Of a DNA stretch of 64,000 nt, positions 51,462-59,300 are shown one piece after another. Position numbers and translations under genes: made by a program. The DNA lies in the NCBI RefSeq assembly GCF_017876655.1, contig NZ_JAGIOK010000001.1, positions 2,666,001-2,730,000 of the forward strand. Direction: 5' to 3'. This DNA comes from Microbacterium imperiale. Lineage in GTDB: Bacteria > Actinomycetota > Actinomycetes > Actinomycetales > Microbacteriaceae. Under the pieces are notes generated by a model. The model saw only the letters and a program-made list of their open reading frames with translations, was not told the origin of the DNA and did not search any database. The first letter of the stretch is position 1; each line of letters starts with the position of its first letter.

Positions 51462-51705
51462 ATGTCCATGATGCCGGGGGCCACCGACATCCGAGCCTCC
51501 GCCTGCCGCTCTCGTGGACAACGCGCGCGGCAGTGCTGGTGGGGAGGAGTGCCGGACCGTCGCGACCGCCGCCGTTCGCGACCGTCCTGCGCATGACGTA
51601 CACTGGGAGGAGCAGTCGAAATCTGCATTCTTTCGCCATGCCCGAGCAAGTGTGACGGTATGCCAACGGAAGAGTGCGGGTCGACCTCGGGATCCTCGGA
51701 TCTCT

Positions 51706-51778
<73 letters not shown>

Positions 51779-51822
51779 CGCGTCGGCGTCAGCCGGCTCA
51801 CGGAAGGTATCAGGTGGGTTCG

Positions 51823-52080
51823 ATGGTCCAAGAGGGTGGCGAAGTCGTCGCCGCAGGTGGCGCGCCCCGCGAGAAGAAGCCCAACGTCTTCGCGCGGATC
51901 ATCATCTTCATCCGCCAGGTGTTCGCCGAACTCCGCAAGGTCGTCACGCCGACCCGCCAGGAGCTCGTGAAGTTCACGGCAGTGGTCCTCGGCTTCGTCG
52001 TCGTCATGATGGCGCTCGTGTACGGCCTCGACGTCCTGTTCGTCTGGATCACGACCGTCGTCTTCGGCGTCCCGCGCTGA
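51823..52080 (+). CDS. secE: Preprotein translocase subunit SecE
   Basis: An 85-residue single-span protein that clamps SecY in the protein-export channel. An N-terminal Gly/Ala-rich stretch is followed by the conserved amphipathic segment FIRQVFAELRKVVTPTRQEL and one membrane helix (FTAVVLGFVVVMMALVYGLDVLFVW). The ATG at 51823 is chosen to give the usual short N-terminus. It lies between tRNA-Trp and nusG, as in other Gram-positives. Confidence 0.95.
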   Translation: MVQEGGEVVAAGGAPREKKPNVFARIIIFIRQVFAELRKVVTPTRQELVKFTAVVLGFVVVMMALVYGLDVLFVWITTVVFGVPR

Positions 52081-52154
52081 TCGACGGGCCCGGCCCGCAC
52101 GACCCGCGAATGCCTGCTCAGCAGGCATCCCGACAATCGATGGAAGAGAACGCA

Positions 52155-53216
52155 GTGTCAGAACGCATCCCCGACGACGTCGACTGGGCCACGGCCGCCG
52201 AGCAGTCCAGCGAGGACGATGAGGCCCAGGAGGGCAACGTGCTCGCGGGTCAGGAGCGCTCCTCCGACGCCGCCGAGCACGCCGCCGTCCACGTGGTGGA
52301 CGACGAGACTGACGAGGACGACCTCGACCTCGATGGCATCGAGATCAACGACCCCGAGGCGGACGCCGTGGTGAACGACGCCCTCGAGATCGACGAGACC
52401 GCTGAGGCCGAGGCCGCCGCCGAGGTGCTCACCGACTCGCTGGAGGAGGAGCGCGCCGAGCAGGCCGCCGACGCCGCCGACGAGGTCGAGCCGTACGACG
52501 GGCCCGAGCCCGAGGTCGAGGTCTCGGACGAGACCGTCGACTACCTCTCCGAGTTCGAGGCCGCCGCCGGCATCGAGATCACCGTCGGCGACGACGAGGA
52601 CCCGTACGAGGCGTTCCGCTCCGAGCTGCGCATGCTGCCGGGCAAGTGGTACGTCATCCACTCGTACGCCGGATTCGAGCGCAAGGTGAAGGCCAACATC
52701 GAGCAGCGCAAGTCGACGCTCGAGGTCGAAGAGGACATCTACCAGGTCGAGGTCCCGATGGAGGACGTCGTCGAGATCAAGAACGGTCAGCGCAAGATGG
52801 TCACGCGCGTCCGGATCCCCGGCTACGTGCTCGTCCGCATGGAGCTCACCGAAGACACCTGGTCGGTCGTCCGCCACACTCCCGGCGTCACGGGCTTCGT
52901 GGGCAACGCCCACAACCCCACGCCGCTGCGCTTCGACGAGGCCTTCAACATGCTGAAGTCGCTCGTCGAGGTCAAGGAGGCCGCTCCCGCCAAGGCCGGC
53001 GCCGCCAAGGGTGCTGCCGCACCGGTCCGCAGCGTCGTCACCGAGGTCGACTTCGAGATCGGCGAGACGATCACGATCAAGGAGGGCTCGTTCGCCGGCC
53101 TTCCCGGTTCGATCAGCGAGATCAAGCCCGAGAGCGGCAAGCTCACGGTGCTCGTGTCGCTCTTCGAGCGCGAGACGCCGGTCGAGCTCTCGTTCGACCA
53201 GGTCACCAAGCAGTAA
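52155..53216 (+). CDS. nusG: Transcription termination/antitermination protein NusG
   Basis: A 353-residue NusG. The first 160 or so residues are a highly acidic Asp/Glu/Ala-rich extension, then comes the NGN domain (KWYVIHSYAGFERKVKANIEQ, RIPGYVLVRMELTEDTWSVVRHTPGVTGFVG). A Lys/Ala linker (VKEAAPAKAGAAKGAAAP) precedes the KOW domain (ETITIKEGSFAGLPGSISEI). E. coli NusG has about 180 residues; actinobacterial ones carry such extensions. It binds RNA polymerase and Rho. The GTG start has GGAAGAG upstream. Confidence 0.95.
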   Translation: MSERIPDDVDWATAAEQSSEDDEAQEGNVLAGQERSSDAAEHAAVHVVDDETDEDDLDLDGIEINDPEADAVVNDALEIDETAEAEAAAEVLTDSLEEERAEQAADAADEVEPYDGPEPEVEVSDETVDYLSEFEAAAGIEITVGDDEDPYEAFRSELRMLPGKWYVIHSYAGFERKVKANIEQRKSTLEVEEDIYQVEVPMEDVVEIKNGQRKMVTRVRIPGYVLVRMELTEDTWSVVRHTPGVTGFVGNAHNPTPLRFDEAFNMLKSLVEVKEAAPAKAGAAKGAAAPVRSVVTEVDFEIGETITIKEGSFAGLPGSISEIKPESGKLTVLVSLFERETPVELSFDQVTKQ

Positions 53217-53229
53217 CGCGACCCGCGTC

Positions 53230-53270
53230 GCGAAGCGCCTCACGGTCCGCCGTGGGGCGCTTCGCCGTTT
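53230..53270 (+). terminator. Rho-independent terminator after nusG
   Basis: A 16-bp stem (arms 53230-53245 and 53250-53265, one G-T pair) with the loop TCCG is followed by CGTTT. It separates secE-nusG from the rplK promoter. Confidence 0.82.
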
Positions 53271-53302
53271 CGAGTTGTGTGCGCTCCACCCACTCGCGGG
53301 CC

Positions 53303-53332
53303 GGGACAGGTCGGCGCGGGATGCGGTAAGCT
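53303..53332 (+). promoter_or_regulatory. Promoter of rplK-rplA
   Basis: GGGACA (53303-53308) and TAAGCT (53327-53332) are 18 bases apart. A leader of about 100 bases follows and could hold the L1 or L11 feedback site. Nothing else is seen between 53271 and 53441. Confidence 0.6.
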
Positions 53333-53441
53333 TGGGGGGTTTGCGGGCGCTGATGCGCGCGCGAAACGCACCGCCGCTCGGAGAGGCCGAGCGTGCGGGA
53401 GAGGGATGCCGCCCGGCATCCGCTCGACGAAAGGAAAACGA

Positions 53442-53873
53442 ATGGCACCGAAGAAGAAGGTGACCGGCCTGATCAAGCTTCAGATCAAGGCTGGAGCCGC
53501 CAACCCGGCGCCGCCGATCGGCCCCGCGCTCGGTCAGCATGGCGTCAACATCATGGAGTTCTGCAAGGCGTACAACGCCGCGACCGAGTCGCAGCGCGGC
53601 AACGTCATCCCCGTGGAGATCACCGTCTACGAGGACCGCAGCTTCACCTTCATCCTGAAGACCCCGCCCGCCGCGGAGCTCATCAAGAAGGCCGCCGGCG
53701 TCGCCAAGGGCTCGCCGACGCCCCACACGACCAAGGTCGCGAAGCTCACCAAGGACCAGGTCCGTGAGATCGCCGAGGCCAAGATGCCCGACCTGAACGC
53801 CAACGACATCGAGGCCGCCTCGCTGATCATCGCTGGCACCGCCCGTTCCATGGGCATCACGGTCGAGAGCTGA
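53442..53873 (+). CDS. rplK: 50S ribosomal protein L11
   Basis: A 143-residue L11, full length. It shows [34 protein letters not shown] at the start and [37 protein letters not shown] at the end (shown in family pieces). It binds the GTPase-associated region of 23S rRNA and is needed for RelA activation. AAAGGAAAA precedes the ATG. rplA follows after 13 bases. Confidence 0.98.
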   Translation: MAPKKKVTGLIKLQIKAGAANPAPPIGPALGQHGVNIMEFCKAYNAATESQRGNVIPVEITVYEDRSFTFILKTPPAAELIKKAAGVAKGSPTPHTTKVAKLTKDQVREIAEAKMPDLNANDIEAASLIIAGTARSMGITVES

Positions 53874-53886
53874 GGGGGAGACGACA

Positions 53887-54576
53887 ATGGCTAAGTCCAA
53901 GGTTTACGAAGCAGCCGCGGCGAAGATCGACCGCGACAAGTTCTACAGCTCCACCGAGGCGGTCGCCCTCGCGAAGGACACCGGGTCGAAGAAGTTCGAC
54001 TCGACCGTCGAGGTCGCGCTGAAGCTCGCCGTCGACCCGCGCAAGGCGGACCAGATGGTCCGCGGCACGGTCATCCTGCCCCACGGCACGGGTAAGACCG
54101 CTCGCGTCATCGTCTTCGCGACGGGCCCGGCGGCAGAGGCAGCCATCGCTGCTGGTGCCGACGAGGTCGGTGGCGCCGAGCTCATCGAGAAGGTCGCCGG
54201 CGGCTGGACCGCTTTCGACTCCGCCGTCTCGACCCCCGAGCTCATGGGCCAGGTCGGTCGTCTGGGTAAGGTCCTGGGTCCCCGCGGCCTCATGCCGAAC
54301 CCCAAGACCGGCACCGTGACCCCCAACCCGGCCAAGGCCGTCGAGGAGATCAAGGGCGGAAAGATCGAGTTCCGCGTCGACAAGCACGCCAACGTGCACT
54401 TCGTCGTCGGCAAGGCCTCGTTCTCGGCCGAGCAGCTCGAGGAGAACTTCAACGCGGCGGTCGAAGAGATCGTCCGCCTGAAGCCCTCCAGCGCGAAGGG
54501 CCGTTACATCCAGAAGGGCGCCGTGTCGACCACGTTCGGCCCCGGCATCCCGCTGGACGTCAACGCGCTCGTCTGA
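53887..54576 (+). CDS. rplA: 50S ribosomal protein L1
   Basis: A 229-residue L1 of normal length, with the signature region [20 protein letters not shown] and [17 protein letters not shown] near the end. It forms the mobile L1 stalk and usually represses its own operon by binding the mRNA leader. GGGGGAG lies before the ATG. A UUCG-capped terminator follows, so rplK-rplA form a unit separate from rplJ-rplL, which lie 8.8 kb downstream. Confidence 0.98.
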   Translation: MAKSKVYEAAAAKIDRDKFYSSTEAVALAKDTGSKKFDSTVEVALKLAVDPRKADQMVRGTVILPHGTGKTARVIVFATGPAAEAAIAAGADEVGGAELIEKVAGGWTAFDSAVSTPELMGQVGRLGKVLGPRGLMPNPKTGTVTPNPAKAVEEIKGGKIEFRVDKHANVHFVVGKASFSAEQLEENFNAAVEEIVRLKPSSAKGRYIQKGAVSTTFGPGIPLDVNALV

Positions 54577-54589
54577 TCGCAGCTTCAGC

Positions 54590-54630
54590 GAACGGGGTTC
54601 CGCCTTCGGGCGGGGCCCCGTTCGTCGTTC
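54590..54630 (+). terminator. Terminator after rplA
   Basis: A 15-bp stem (GAACGGGG and CCGCC pairing with GGCGG and CCCCGTTC through two G-U pairs) closes a TTCG tetraloop, followed by GTCGTTCC. Confidence 0.82.
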
Positions 54631-54670
54631 CGGCGCGGTGATCGCCCGCGCGCCGCGCCCCCGTGCGCGA

Positions 54671-54676
54671 TAACGT
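54671..54676 (+). promoter_or_regulatory. Putative leaderless -10 element of the nitronate monooxygenase gene
   Basis: TAACGT lies exactly six bases before the ATG at 54683, with no ribosome site between. Confidence 0.5.
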
Positions 54677-54682
54677 CGGGGC

Positions 54683-55723
54683 ATGACGCGCGACCTCCGC
54701 CACCTCCTCGGGATCGACCTCCCCATCGTGCTGGGACCGTTCGGCGGGCTGTCGTCGCCCGACCTCACCGCGCTCGTCAGCGACGCCGGTGCCCTCGGCT
54801 CGTTTGGCCTGTACGGGTACGACGGCGTGCGCATCCGCGAGACGGCGGCGCAGCTGCGCGAGCGCACCGCCGGGCCGTTCGCGCTGAACATCTGGTTGCC
54901 GCTCGGCGACGAGGTCTCGCCGAGCGACGTCGACATCTCGCCCGTGCGCGCCGCTCTGCGGCCTCTGTACGAGGCGGCCGGCGCGGCGCTGCCCGAGACG
55001 CCCGCGCGGTTCGTCCCTCCGCTCGACGAGCAGCTGGCGGCTGTCTGGGATGCCGCACCCGCGGTGCTCAGCGTCGTCTACGGCGTCCCCGCGCCCGAGG
55101 TCGTCGCCGAGGCCCATCGCCGCGGCATCCGGGTGATCGGAACCGCGACGTCCGTCGCCGAGGCGGTGGCGCTCGCGGCGGGGGGAGTGGATGCCGTCGT
55201 CGCGAGCGGAGCGGAGGCGGCGGGACACCGCGTCTCGTTCCTCGCGTCCCCCGAGCGCTCCCTGGTGGGCACGTTCGCCCTGGTGCCGCAGGTCGTGGAC
55301 GCCGTCGATGTGCCCGTGATCGCCGCGGGCGGGATCGCCGACCGCCGCGGGGTAGCAGCCGCCTTCGCGCTCGGTGCGGCCGGAGTGCAGGTCGGCACCG
55401 CCTTCCTGCGGACGCGGCAGTCGGCCGCCTCGGCCGGGCACCGGCTCGCGATCGCCCGCGCACGCGACACCGACACGGTCCTGACGCGGGCCATGAGCGG
55501 TCGGCTCGCGCGCGGCATCCCCAATCGCGCCGTGCGCGACATCGAGACGGGCGGCGTCATCGCGCCGTTCCCGGCGCAGAACTGGCTCACGGGGGTGTTC
55601 CGGGCGGCGGCGGGCGGCGATCCCGAGCTGTCGTCGCTGTGGGCAGGGCAAGCCGCCGCGCTGGCGACGCGCGAGGACGCCGCCGAGGTCCTCGCGGAGC
55701 TCGCGGCGGGGTTCCCGCGTTGA
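54683..55723 (+). CDS. Nitronate monooxygenase family protein (NPD)
   Basis: A 346-residue FMN-dependent TIM barrel. VDAVVASGAEAAGHR and VPVIAAGGIADRRGVAAAFALGAAGVQVGTAFL are the FMN-phosphate and catalytic regions typical of nitronate monooxygenases. The His after AAG is the usual base in class I enzymes. Family members detoxify propionate-3-nitronate, but many relatives are enoyl reductase-like or uncharacterised. The start lies six bases after a TAACGT hexamer. The 3' end carries an imperfect 25-bp tandem repeat. Confidence 0.87.
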   Translation: MTRDLRHLLGIDLPIVLGPFGGLSSPDLTALVSDAGALGSFGLYGYDGVRIRETAAQLRERTAGPFALNIWLPLGDEVSPSDVDISPVRAALRPLYEAAGAALPETPARFVPPLDEQLAAVWDAAPAVLSVVYGVPAPEVVAEAHRRGIRVIGTATSVAEAVALAAGGVDAVVASGAEAAGHRVSFLASPERSLVGTFALVPQVVDAVDVPVIAAGGIADRRGVAAAFALGAAGVQVGTAFLRTRQSAASAGHRLAIARARDTDTVLTRAMSGRLARGIPNRAVRDIETGGVIAPFPAQNWLTGVFRAAAGGDPELSSLWAGQAAALATREDAAEVLAELAAGFPR

Positions 55724-55746
55724 GCTCGCGGCGGGGCTGCCGCGCT
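55697..55746 (+). repeat. Imperfect 25-bp tandem duplication over the end of the NPD gene
   Basis: Units 55697-55721 and 55722-55746 share GAGCTCGCGGCGGGG and differ at a few later bases. A third partial copy starts GAGCTCGAGG at 55747. The stop codon lies at the junction, so the repeat has fixed or moved the C-terminus. Confidence 0.7.
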
Positions 55747-55768
55747 GAGCTCGAGGTCGCGGCGGCAA

Positions 55769-56044
55769 TCAGGCGGTGTCGCGCACCTCGAACCCGGACG
55801 CACCCGTCGGATCGACCTCGCTGACGGTCGATCGATCGACGCGGGCTCCGGGTGGACCTCCGGCCATCCAGGCCAGGACCTCGTCGACGGCGGCATCCGA
55901 CCCCTCGAGGACCGCCTCGACCGACCCGTCGGTACGATTACGCACCCAGCCGGAGACGTGCGCGCGGTCGGCCACGCCGTGCAACGAGTAGCGGTAGCCG
56001 ACGCCCTGCACGCGGCCGTCGACGATCACGTGAACGCTGCGCAT
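55769..56044 (-). CDS. Acylphosphatase
   Basis: A 91-residue enzyme of normal family length that hydrolyses acyl phosphates. The catalytic Arg18 is in RVQGVGYRYS and Asn36 in SGWVRNRTDGSVEAVLEG. The first strand VHVIVDGRVQ is typical. It lies 14 bases after the LysE-type exporter gene on the same strand and may be co-transcribed. The ATG at 56044 gives the usual N-terminus. Confidence 0.93.
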   Translation of the reverse strand: MRSVHVIVDGRVQGVGYRYSLHGVADRAHVSGWVRNRTDGSVEAVLEGSDAAVDEVLAWMAGGPPGARVDRSTVSEVDPTGASGFEVRDTA

Positions 56045-56058
56045 GACCCCATCCTGCC

Positions 56059-56676
56059 TCACGGCCAGACGAGGCTCACCGCGATCACGATCATCACGAC
56101 GGCCACGAGCGCGTCGAGCACGCGCCACGCGCGCGGCGTTGCGAGCACCCGGCTGAGCAGGCGCGCCCCGAACGCGAGCGCGAAGAACCAGACCACGCTG
56201 GCGATCACCGCCCCGACGGCGAACCACGCCCGATCGTCGCCGTGGGTAGCGGCGATGCTGCCGAGCAGGAAGACCGTGTCGAGGTAGACGTGCGGGTTGA
56301 GCCACGTCAGAGCCAGGCAGGTGAGGACGACGCCCGCCCGGCGCGCGGGTCTGCCTCCCGGGGCCGGCGCCTGCGCGTCGAGGACTTCGCCGCTCGGGCG
56401 CAGCGCGCGGCGCGCGGCGAGCAGGCCGTAGCCGAGCAGGAACGCCGCTCCCGCCCAGCGCACGACCGGGACCAGCCACGGCACGTTCTGCAGGACGATC
56501 CCGAGCCCCGCCACACCGGCGACGATCAGAACGGCGTCCGAGACCGCGCAGATCACCGCGACGAGCAGGACGTGCTCGCGGCGAATGCCCTGACGCAGGA
56601 CGAACAGGTTCTGCGCGCCGATCGCGACGATGAGCGACAGACCGAGGCCGAATCCGGCGAGCGAGGCGGTGAGCAT
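56059..56676 (-). CDS. LysE/ArgO family amino acid exporter
   Basis: A 205-residue membrane protein with about six helices. The family start SLAGFGLGLSLIVAIGAQNLFVLRQGIRREH and the central LALTWLNPHVYLDTVFLLGS match LysE/ArgO, exporters of lysine and arginine. The divergent LysR-type gene next door resembles LysG/ArgP, the usual activator that senses excess lysine or arginine. The ATG at 56676 is preferred because TACCGT lies six bases before it. Confidence 0.93.
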   Translation of the reverse strand: MLTASLAGFGLGLSLIVAIGAQNLFVLRQGIRREHVLLVAVICAVSDAVLIVAGVAGLGIVLQNVPWLVPVVRWAGAAFLLGYGLLAARRALRPSGEVLDAQAPAPGGRPARRAGVVLTCLALTWLNPHVYLDTVFLLGSIAATHGDDRAWFAVGAVIASVVWFFALAFGARLLSRVLATPRAWRVLDALVAVVMIVIAVSLVWP

Positions 56677-56682
56677 GTCTCG

Positions 56683-56688
56683 ACGGTA
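56683..56688 (-). promoter_or_regulatory. Promoter of the lysE-like gene (leaderless)
   Basis: TACCGT on the minus strand lies six bases before the ATG at 56676. TGGACT about 17 bases further upstream is a fair -35. The shared 71-base region with the divergent LysR-type gene should hold the activator site. Confidence 0.55.
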
Positions 56689-56747
56689 GGGTCCGCGGAC
56701 GATACAGTCCAGTTCATGATTCTTCATCACCGTAAGCACCGCTGAAG

Positions 56748-57647
56748 ATGCGCATCCCGGTCGAACTGGTCGAGACCCTGATCATCGCGCTCGACGAGGG
56801 CAGCCTCGATGCGGCGGCGCGCCGGTTGCACGTGACGCCCTCCGCTGTGAGCCAGCGCATCCGAGCGCTGGAACGCATCGCGGGACAGGTGCTGCTCGTG
56901 CGGTCGAAGCCGGTCCGAGCCACCGATGCGGCGCACGCGTTCGTCCGATACGCCCGGCAGCTCGCCCTGCTCGAGCAGGACGCGCTCTCCGACATCGCAC
57001 CCTCCGTCGCGACGGTGCCCCTCGCCGTGAACGCAGACTCACTCGCCACCTGGTTCCTGCCGCCGCTGGCACGTCTGGCCGAGACGCACGAGGTGGTCTT
57101 CGACCTGCACCGCGACGATCAGGACTACACCGCCGAGCTGCTCGAGAGCGGGACGGTCATGGGGGCGGTGACCTCGCGCGAGGATCCGATCGCCGGATGC
57201 CGCGTCAGCGCCCTCGGCGCCCTGCGCTACGAGGCCGTCGCGGCCCCCGCGTTCACCCGACGCTGGTTCGAAGGAGGGACGGATGCCGCTGCCCTCGCCG
57301 TCGCTCCGGTCGTGGACTTCGATCGTCGCGACGACCTGCAGACCCGCTGGCTGCGCGAATCGGGCATCGATCCGGCGCTGCCGCCGCGCCACCGGGTGCC
57401 GGCGTCGCAGGACTTCGCCGCCGCGGTCCTGCTCGGCCTTGGCTGGGCCCTGCTGCCCACGCTGCAGTCCTCGGCTCACGTCGACGACCGCGCCCTCGTT
57501 CGGCTGGGCGGACCCGACGTCGTCGTGCCGCTGTTCTGGCAGCAGTGGAACCTGCGGTCACCGCTGTTGGATGCCGTCGCCGACGAGGTCGTCGCCGAAG
57601 CTCACCGTGTGCTCGAGCCGGACGAGCTCAGGCGTCGCCGATCGTGA
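56748..57647 (+). CDS. LysR family regulator, LysG/ArgP type
   Basis: A 299-residue regulator. The N-terminal HTH (ETLIIALDEGSLDAAARRLHVTPSAVSQRIRALER) is followed by an effector domain with LAVNADSLATWFLPPLA, which is characteristic of ArgP/LysG. It is divergent from the lysE-type exporter and is its probable activator, with lysine or arginine as co-inducer. Its 3' end overlaps the convergent MDR gene by 20 bases. Confidence 0.93.
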   Translation: MRIPVELVETLIIALDEGSLDAAARRLHVTPSAVSQRIRALERIAGQVLLVRSKPVRATDAAHAFVRYARQLALLEQDALSDIAPSVATVPLAVNADSLATWFLPPLARLAETHEVVFDLHRDDQDYTAELLESGTVMGAVTSREDPIAGCRVSALGALRYEAVAAPAFTRRWFEGGTDAAALAVAPVVDFDRRDDLQTRWLRESGIDPALPPRHRVPASQDFAAAVLLGLGWALLPTLQSSAHVDDRALVRLGGPDVVVPLFWQQWNLRSPLLDAVADEVVAEAHRVLEPDELRRRRS

Positions 57648-58656
57648 GGACGACCTTGCCGCGAGCGTGGCCCCGTTCGACCTCCGCGTGCGCGGCGGCG
57701 ACCTCGCCGAGGTCGTGGACGCTGTCGACGAAGACCTGGATGGCACCCGAATCGAGCAGACGCGCGAGCGTCGCGAGGACCGTGCCGTCGGGAATGACCT
57801 TGTACCCCGTCGCGCGGACGCCCGCCGCGGCCGCCGCCTCGGCGTAGCCGGGCCACGCGCCCGTCGGCACCATGACGTACAGGCCGCCGGGCCGCAGCAC
57901 CTCGAGGGAGCGCGAGCCGGTGTCGTCGTGCACATTGCCCACGAGATCGATGACCACGTCCATCTCGCCCACGACGTCTTCGAAGCGCGTCGTCGCGTAG
58001 TCGATCGCGCCCGAGGCGCCGAGCTCGCGCAACCAGGGGAGATTGCGCTCGGAGCCCGTCGTCGTCACCTGAGCGCCGAAGTACGCCGCCAGCTGCACGG
58101 CGAAGTGGCCCACACCTCCCGAGCCGGCGTGGATCAGCATCCGCTGCCCCTCGTGCGCATGAGCGGTCTCGACGACCACGCCCCACGCCGTCAGCGCGGC
58201 GAGGGGGACCCCCGCGGCCTCGGCGTGCGAGAGGCTCGCCGGCTTGCGCGCGACCGACATCGACGGCACGACGGCGTACTCGGCATAGCTGCCGCCCGAC
58301 CGCGGGAACGGCAGCATGCCGAACACCTCGGTGCCGGGCTGCAGCTCGTGCGTCTCGTAGGGGCTTGCGACGACGACGCCGCTGAAGTCGAAACCGAGAG
58401 TGCTCGGCCACCGGTCGATCAGGCCGGAGACCCCGCGGCCGGCGCGTGTCTTGGCGTCGATCGGGTTGACGCCGGCGGCCATGATCCGCACGAGCACCTC
58501 GCTCAGCGCGGGCGTCGGCACCGCGATATCCGCGACGCGCATCACGTCGGGTGCTCCCGGCTCGTCGAAGACGACGGCGCGCATGCTGGACGGCGGCGGC
58601 TCGGAAGCCGCGACCGGGTGGGGGGATGTCGCTGTGCGCAGCGGCCGGAATCTCAT
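57628..58656 (-). CDS. NADP-dependent oxidoreductase, zinc-independent MDR (quinone oxidoreductase) family
   Basis: A 342-residue medium-chain dehydrogenase/reductase. The GroES-like N-terminal domain begins MRAVVFDEPGAPDVMRVADI at about residue 25. The cofactor motif is LIHAGSGGVGHFAVQLAAYFGA. No structural or catalytic zinc cysteines are present. Family members reduce quinones, enones or alkenals. AAGGAG lies six bases before the ATG at 58656; this gives a 24-residue extension before the MDR domain. It is possibly part of a stress response, being near the MFS-MarR efflux unit. Confidence 0.88.
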   Translation of the reverse strand: MRFRPLRTATSPHPVAASEPPPSSMRAVVFDEPGAPDVMRVADIAVPTPALSEVLVRIMAAGVNPIDAKTRAGRGVSGLIDRWPSTLGFDFSGVVVASPYETHELQPGTEVFGMLPFPRSGGSYAEYAVVPSMSVARKPASLSHAEAAGVPLAALTAWGVVVETAHAHEGQRMLIHAGSGGVGHFAVQLAAYFGAQVTTTGSERNLPWLRELGASGAIDYATTRFEDVVGEMDVVIDLVGNVHDDTGSRSLEVLRPGGLYVMVPTGAWPGYAEAAAAAGVRATGYKVIPDGTVLATLARLLDSGAIQVFVDSVHDLGEVAAAHAEVERGHARGKVVLTIGDA

Positions 58657-58768
58657 CCGTCGCTCCTTCCTCACACCGCCGTCGTCGGCAGCGGTGATGC
58701 TCGGTCGACCTCAGTCAATCGTGACATTGTCTCGACCGTGTTACGAAGCGGTCACCGCGGAGAGAAGC

Positions 58769-59290
58769 TCAGTCGGGCGCCTCGGCGGACGACAGCGCAT
58801 GGAGCAGACGGGTGAGCTCGCGGATGTCGTCGACCTGCCACGACTCCAGCGCCGCGAGCAGCGAGTTCTCGCTCGGCGCGCGCACGGCCCGCAGGCGCTC
58901 GAGCCCCTCGGCCGTCGCCGAGAGCAGGCTCGACCGCCCGTCCGCGGGGTCGGGAGTGCGGCGGATGAGGCCGAGCTCCTCGAGTTCGCGCACGGCCCGG
59001 CTGATCTGACCCTTGTCGGAGTGCAACGTCTCGGCGAGGGCGGAGAGGGTGCTCTCGCCGCGACGCGCGATGGTCGTGAAGACCTTGTACGACCCCGGCA
59101 TGAGGCCGGGACTGAGGCGGTTCGCGTTCTCGGTGAAGAGGCGTCGCACGTGGGTGAAGAGCTCGCCGAACTCGGTCTCGAGCGCGCGGACGGCCGCGGT
59201 GCGCTCGTCGAGGTCGGGGGAGTCGCCGCTTCCGACGGCGACCGCGGCGAGGGCGCCCCGGTCTCCGTCGGAAGCCGGCGTGGTCGTCAT
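58769..59290 (-). CDS. MarR family transcriptional regulator
   Basis: A 173-residue winged-helix regulator. The wHTH is in TLSALAETLHSDKGQISRAVRELEELGLIRRTPDPADGRSSLLSAT. It lies ten bases after the MFS efflux gene on the same strand, so it is probably the local repressor acting at the triple palindrome upstream of that gene. The ligand is unknown. An in-frame GTG three codons earlier is the alternative start. Confidence 0.9.
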   Translation of the reverse strand: MTTTPASDGDRGALAAVAVGSGDSPDLDERTAAVRALETEFGELFTHVRRLFTENANRLSPGLMPGSYKVFTTIARRGESTLSALAETLHSDKGQISRAVRELEELGLIRRTPDPADGRSSLLSATAEGLERLRAVRAPSENSLLAALESWQVDDIRELTRLLHALSSAEAPD

Positions 59291-59300
59291 GCCGATCACC

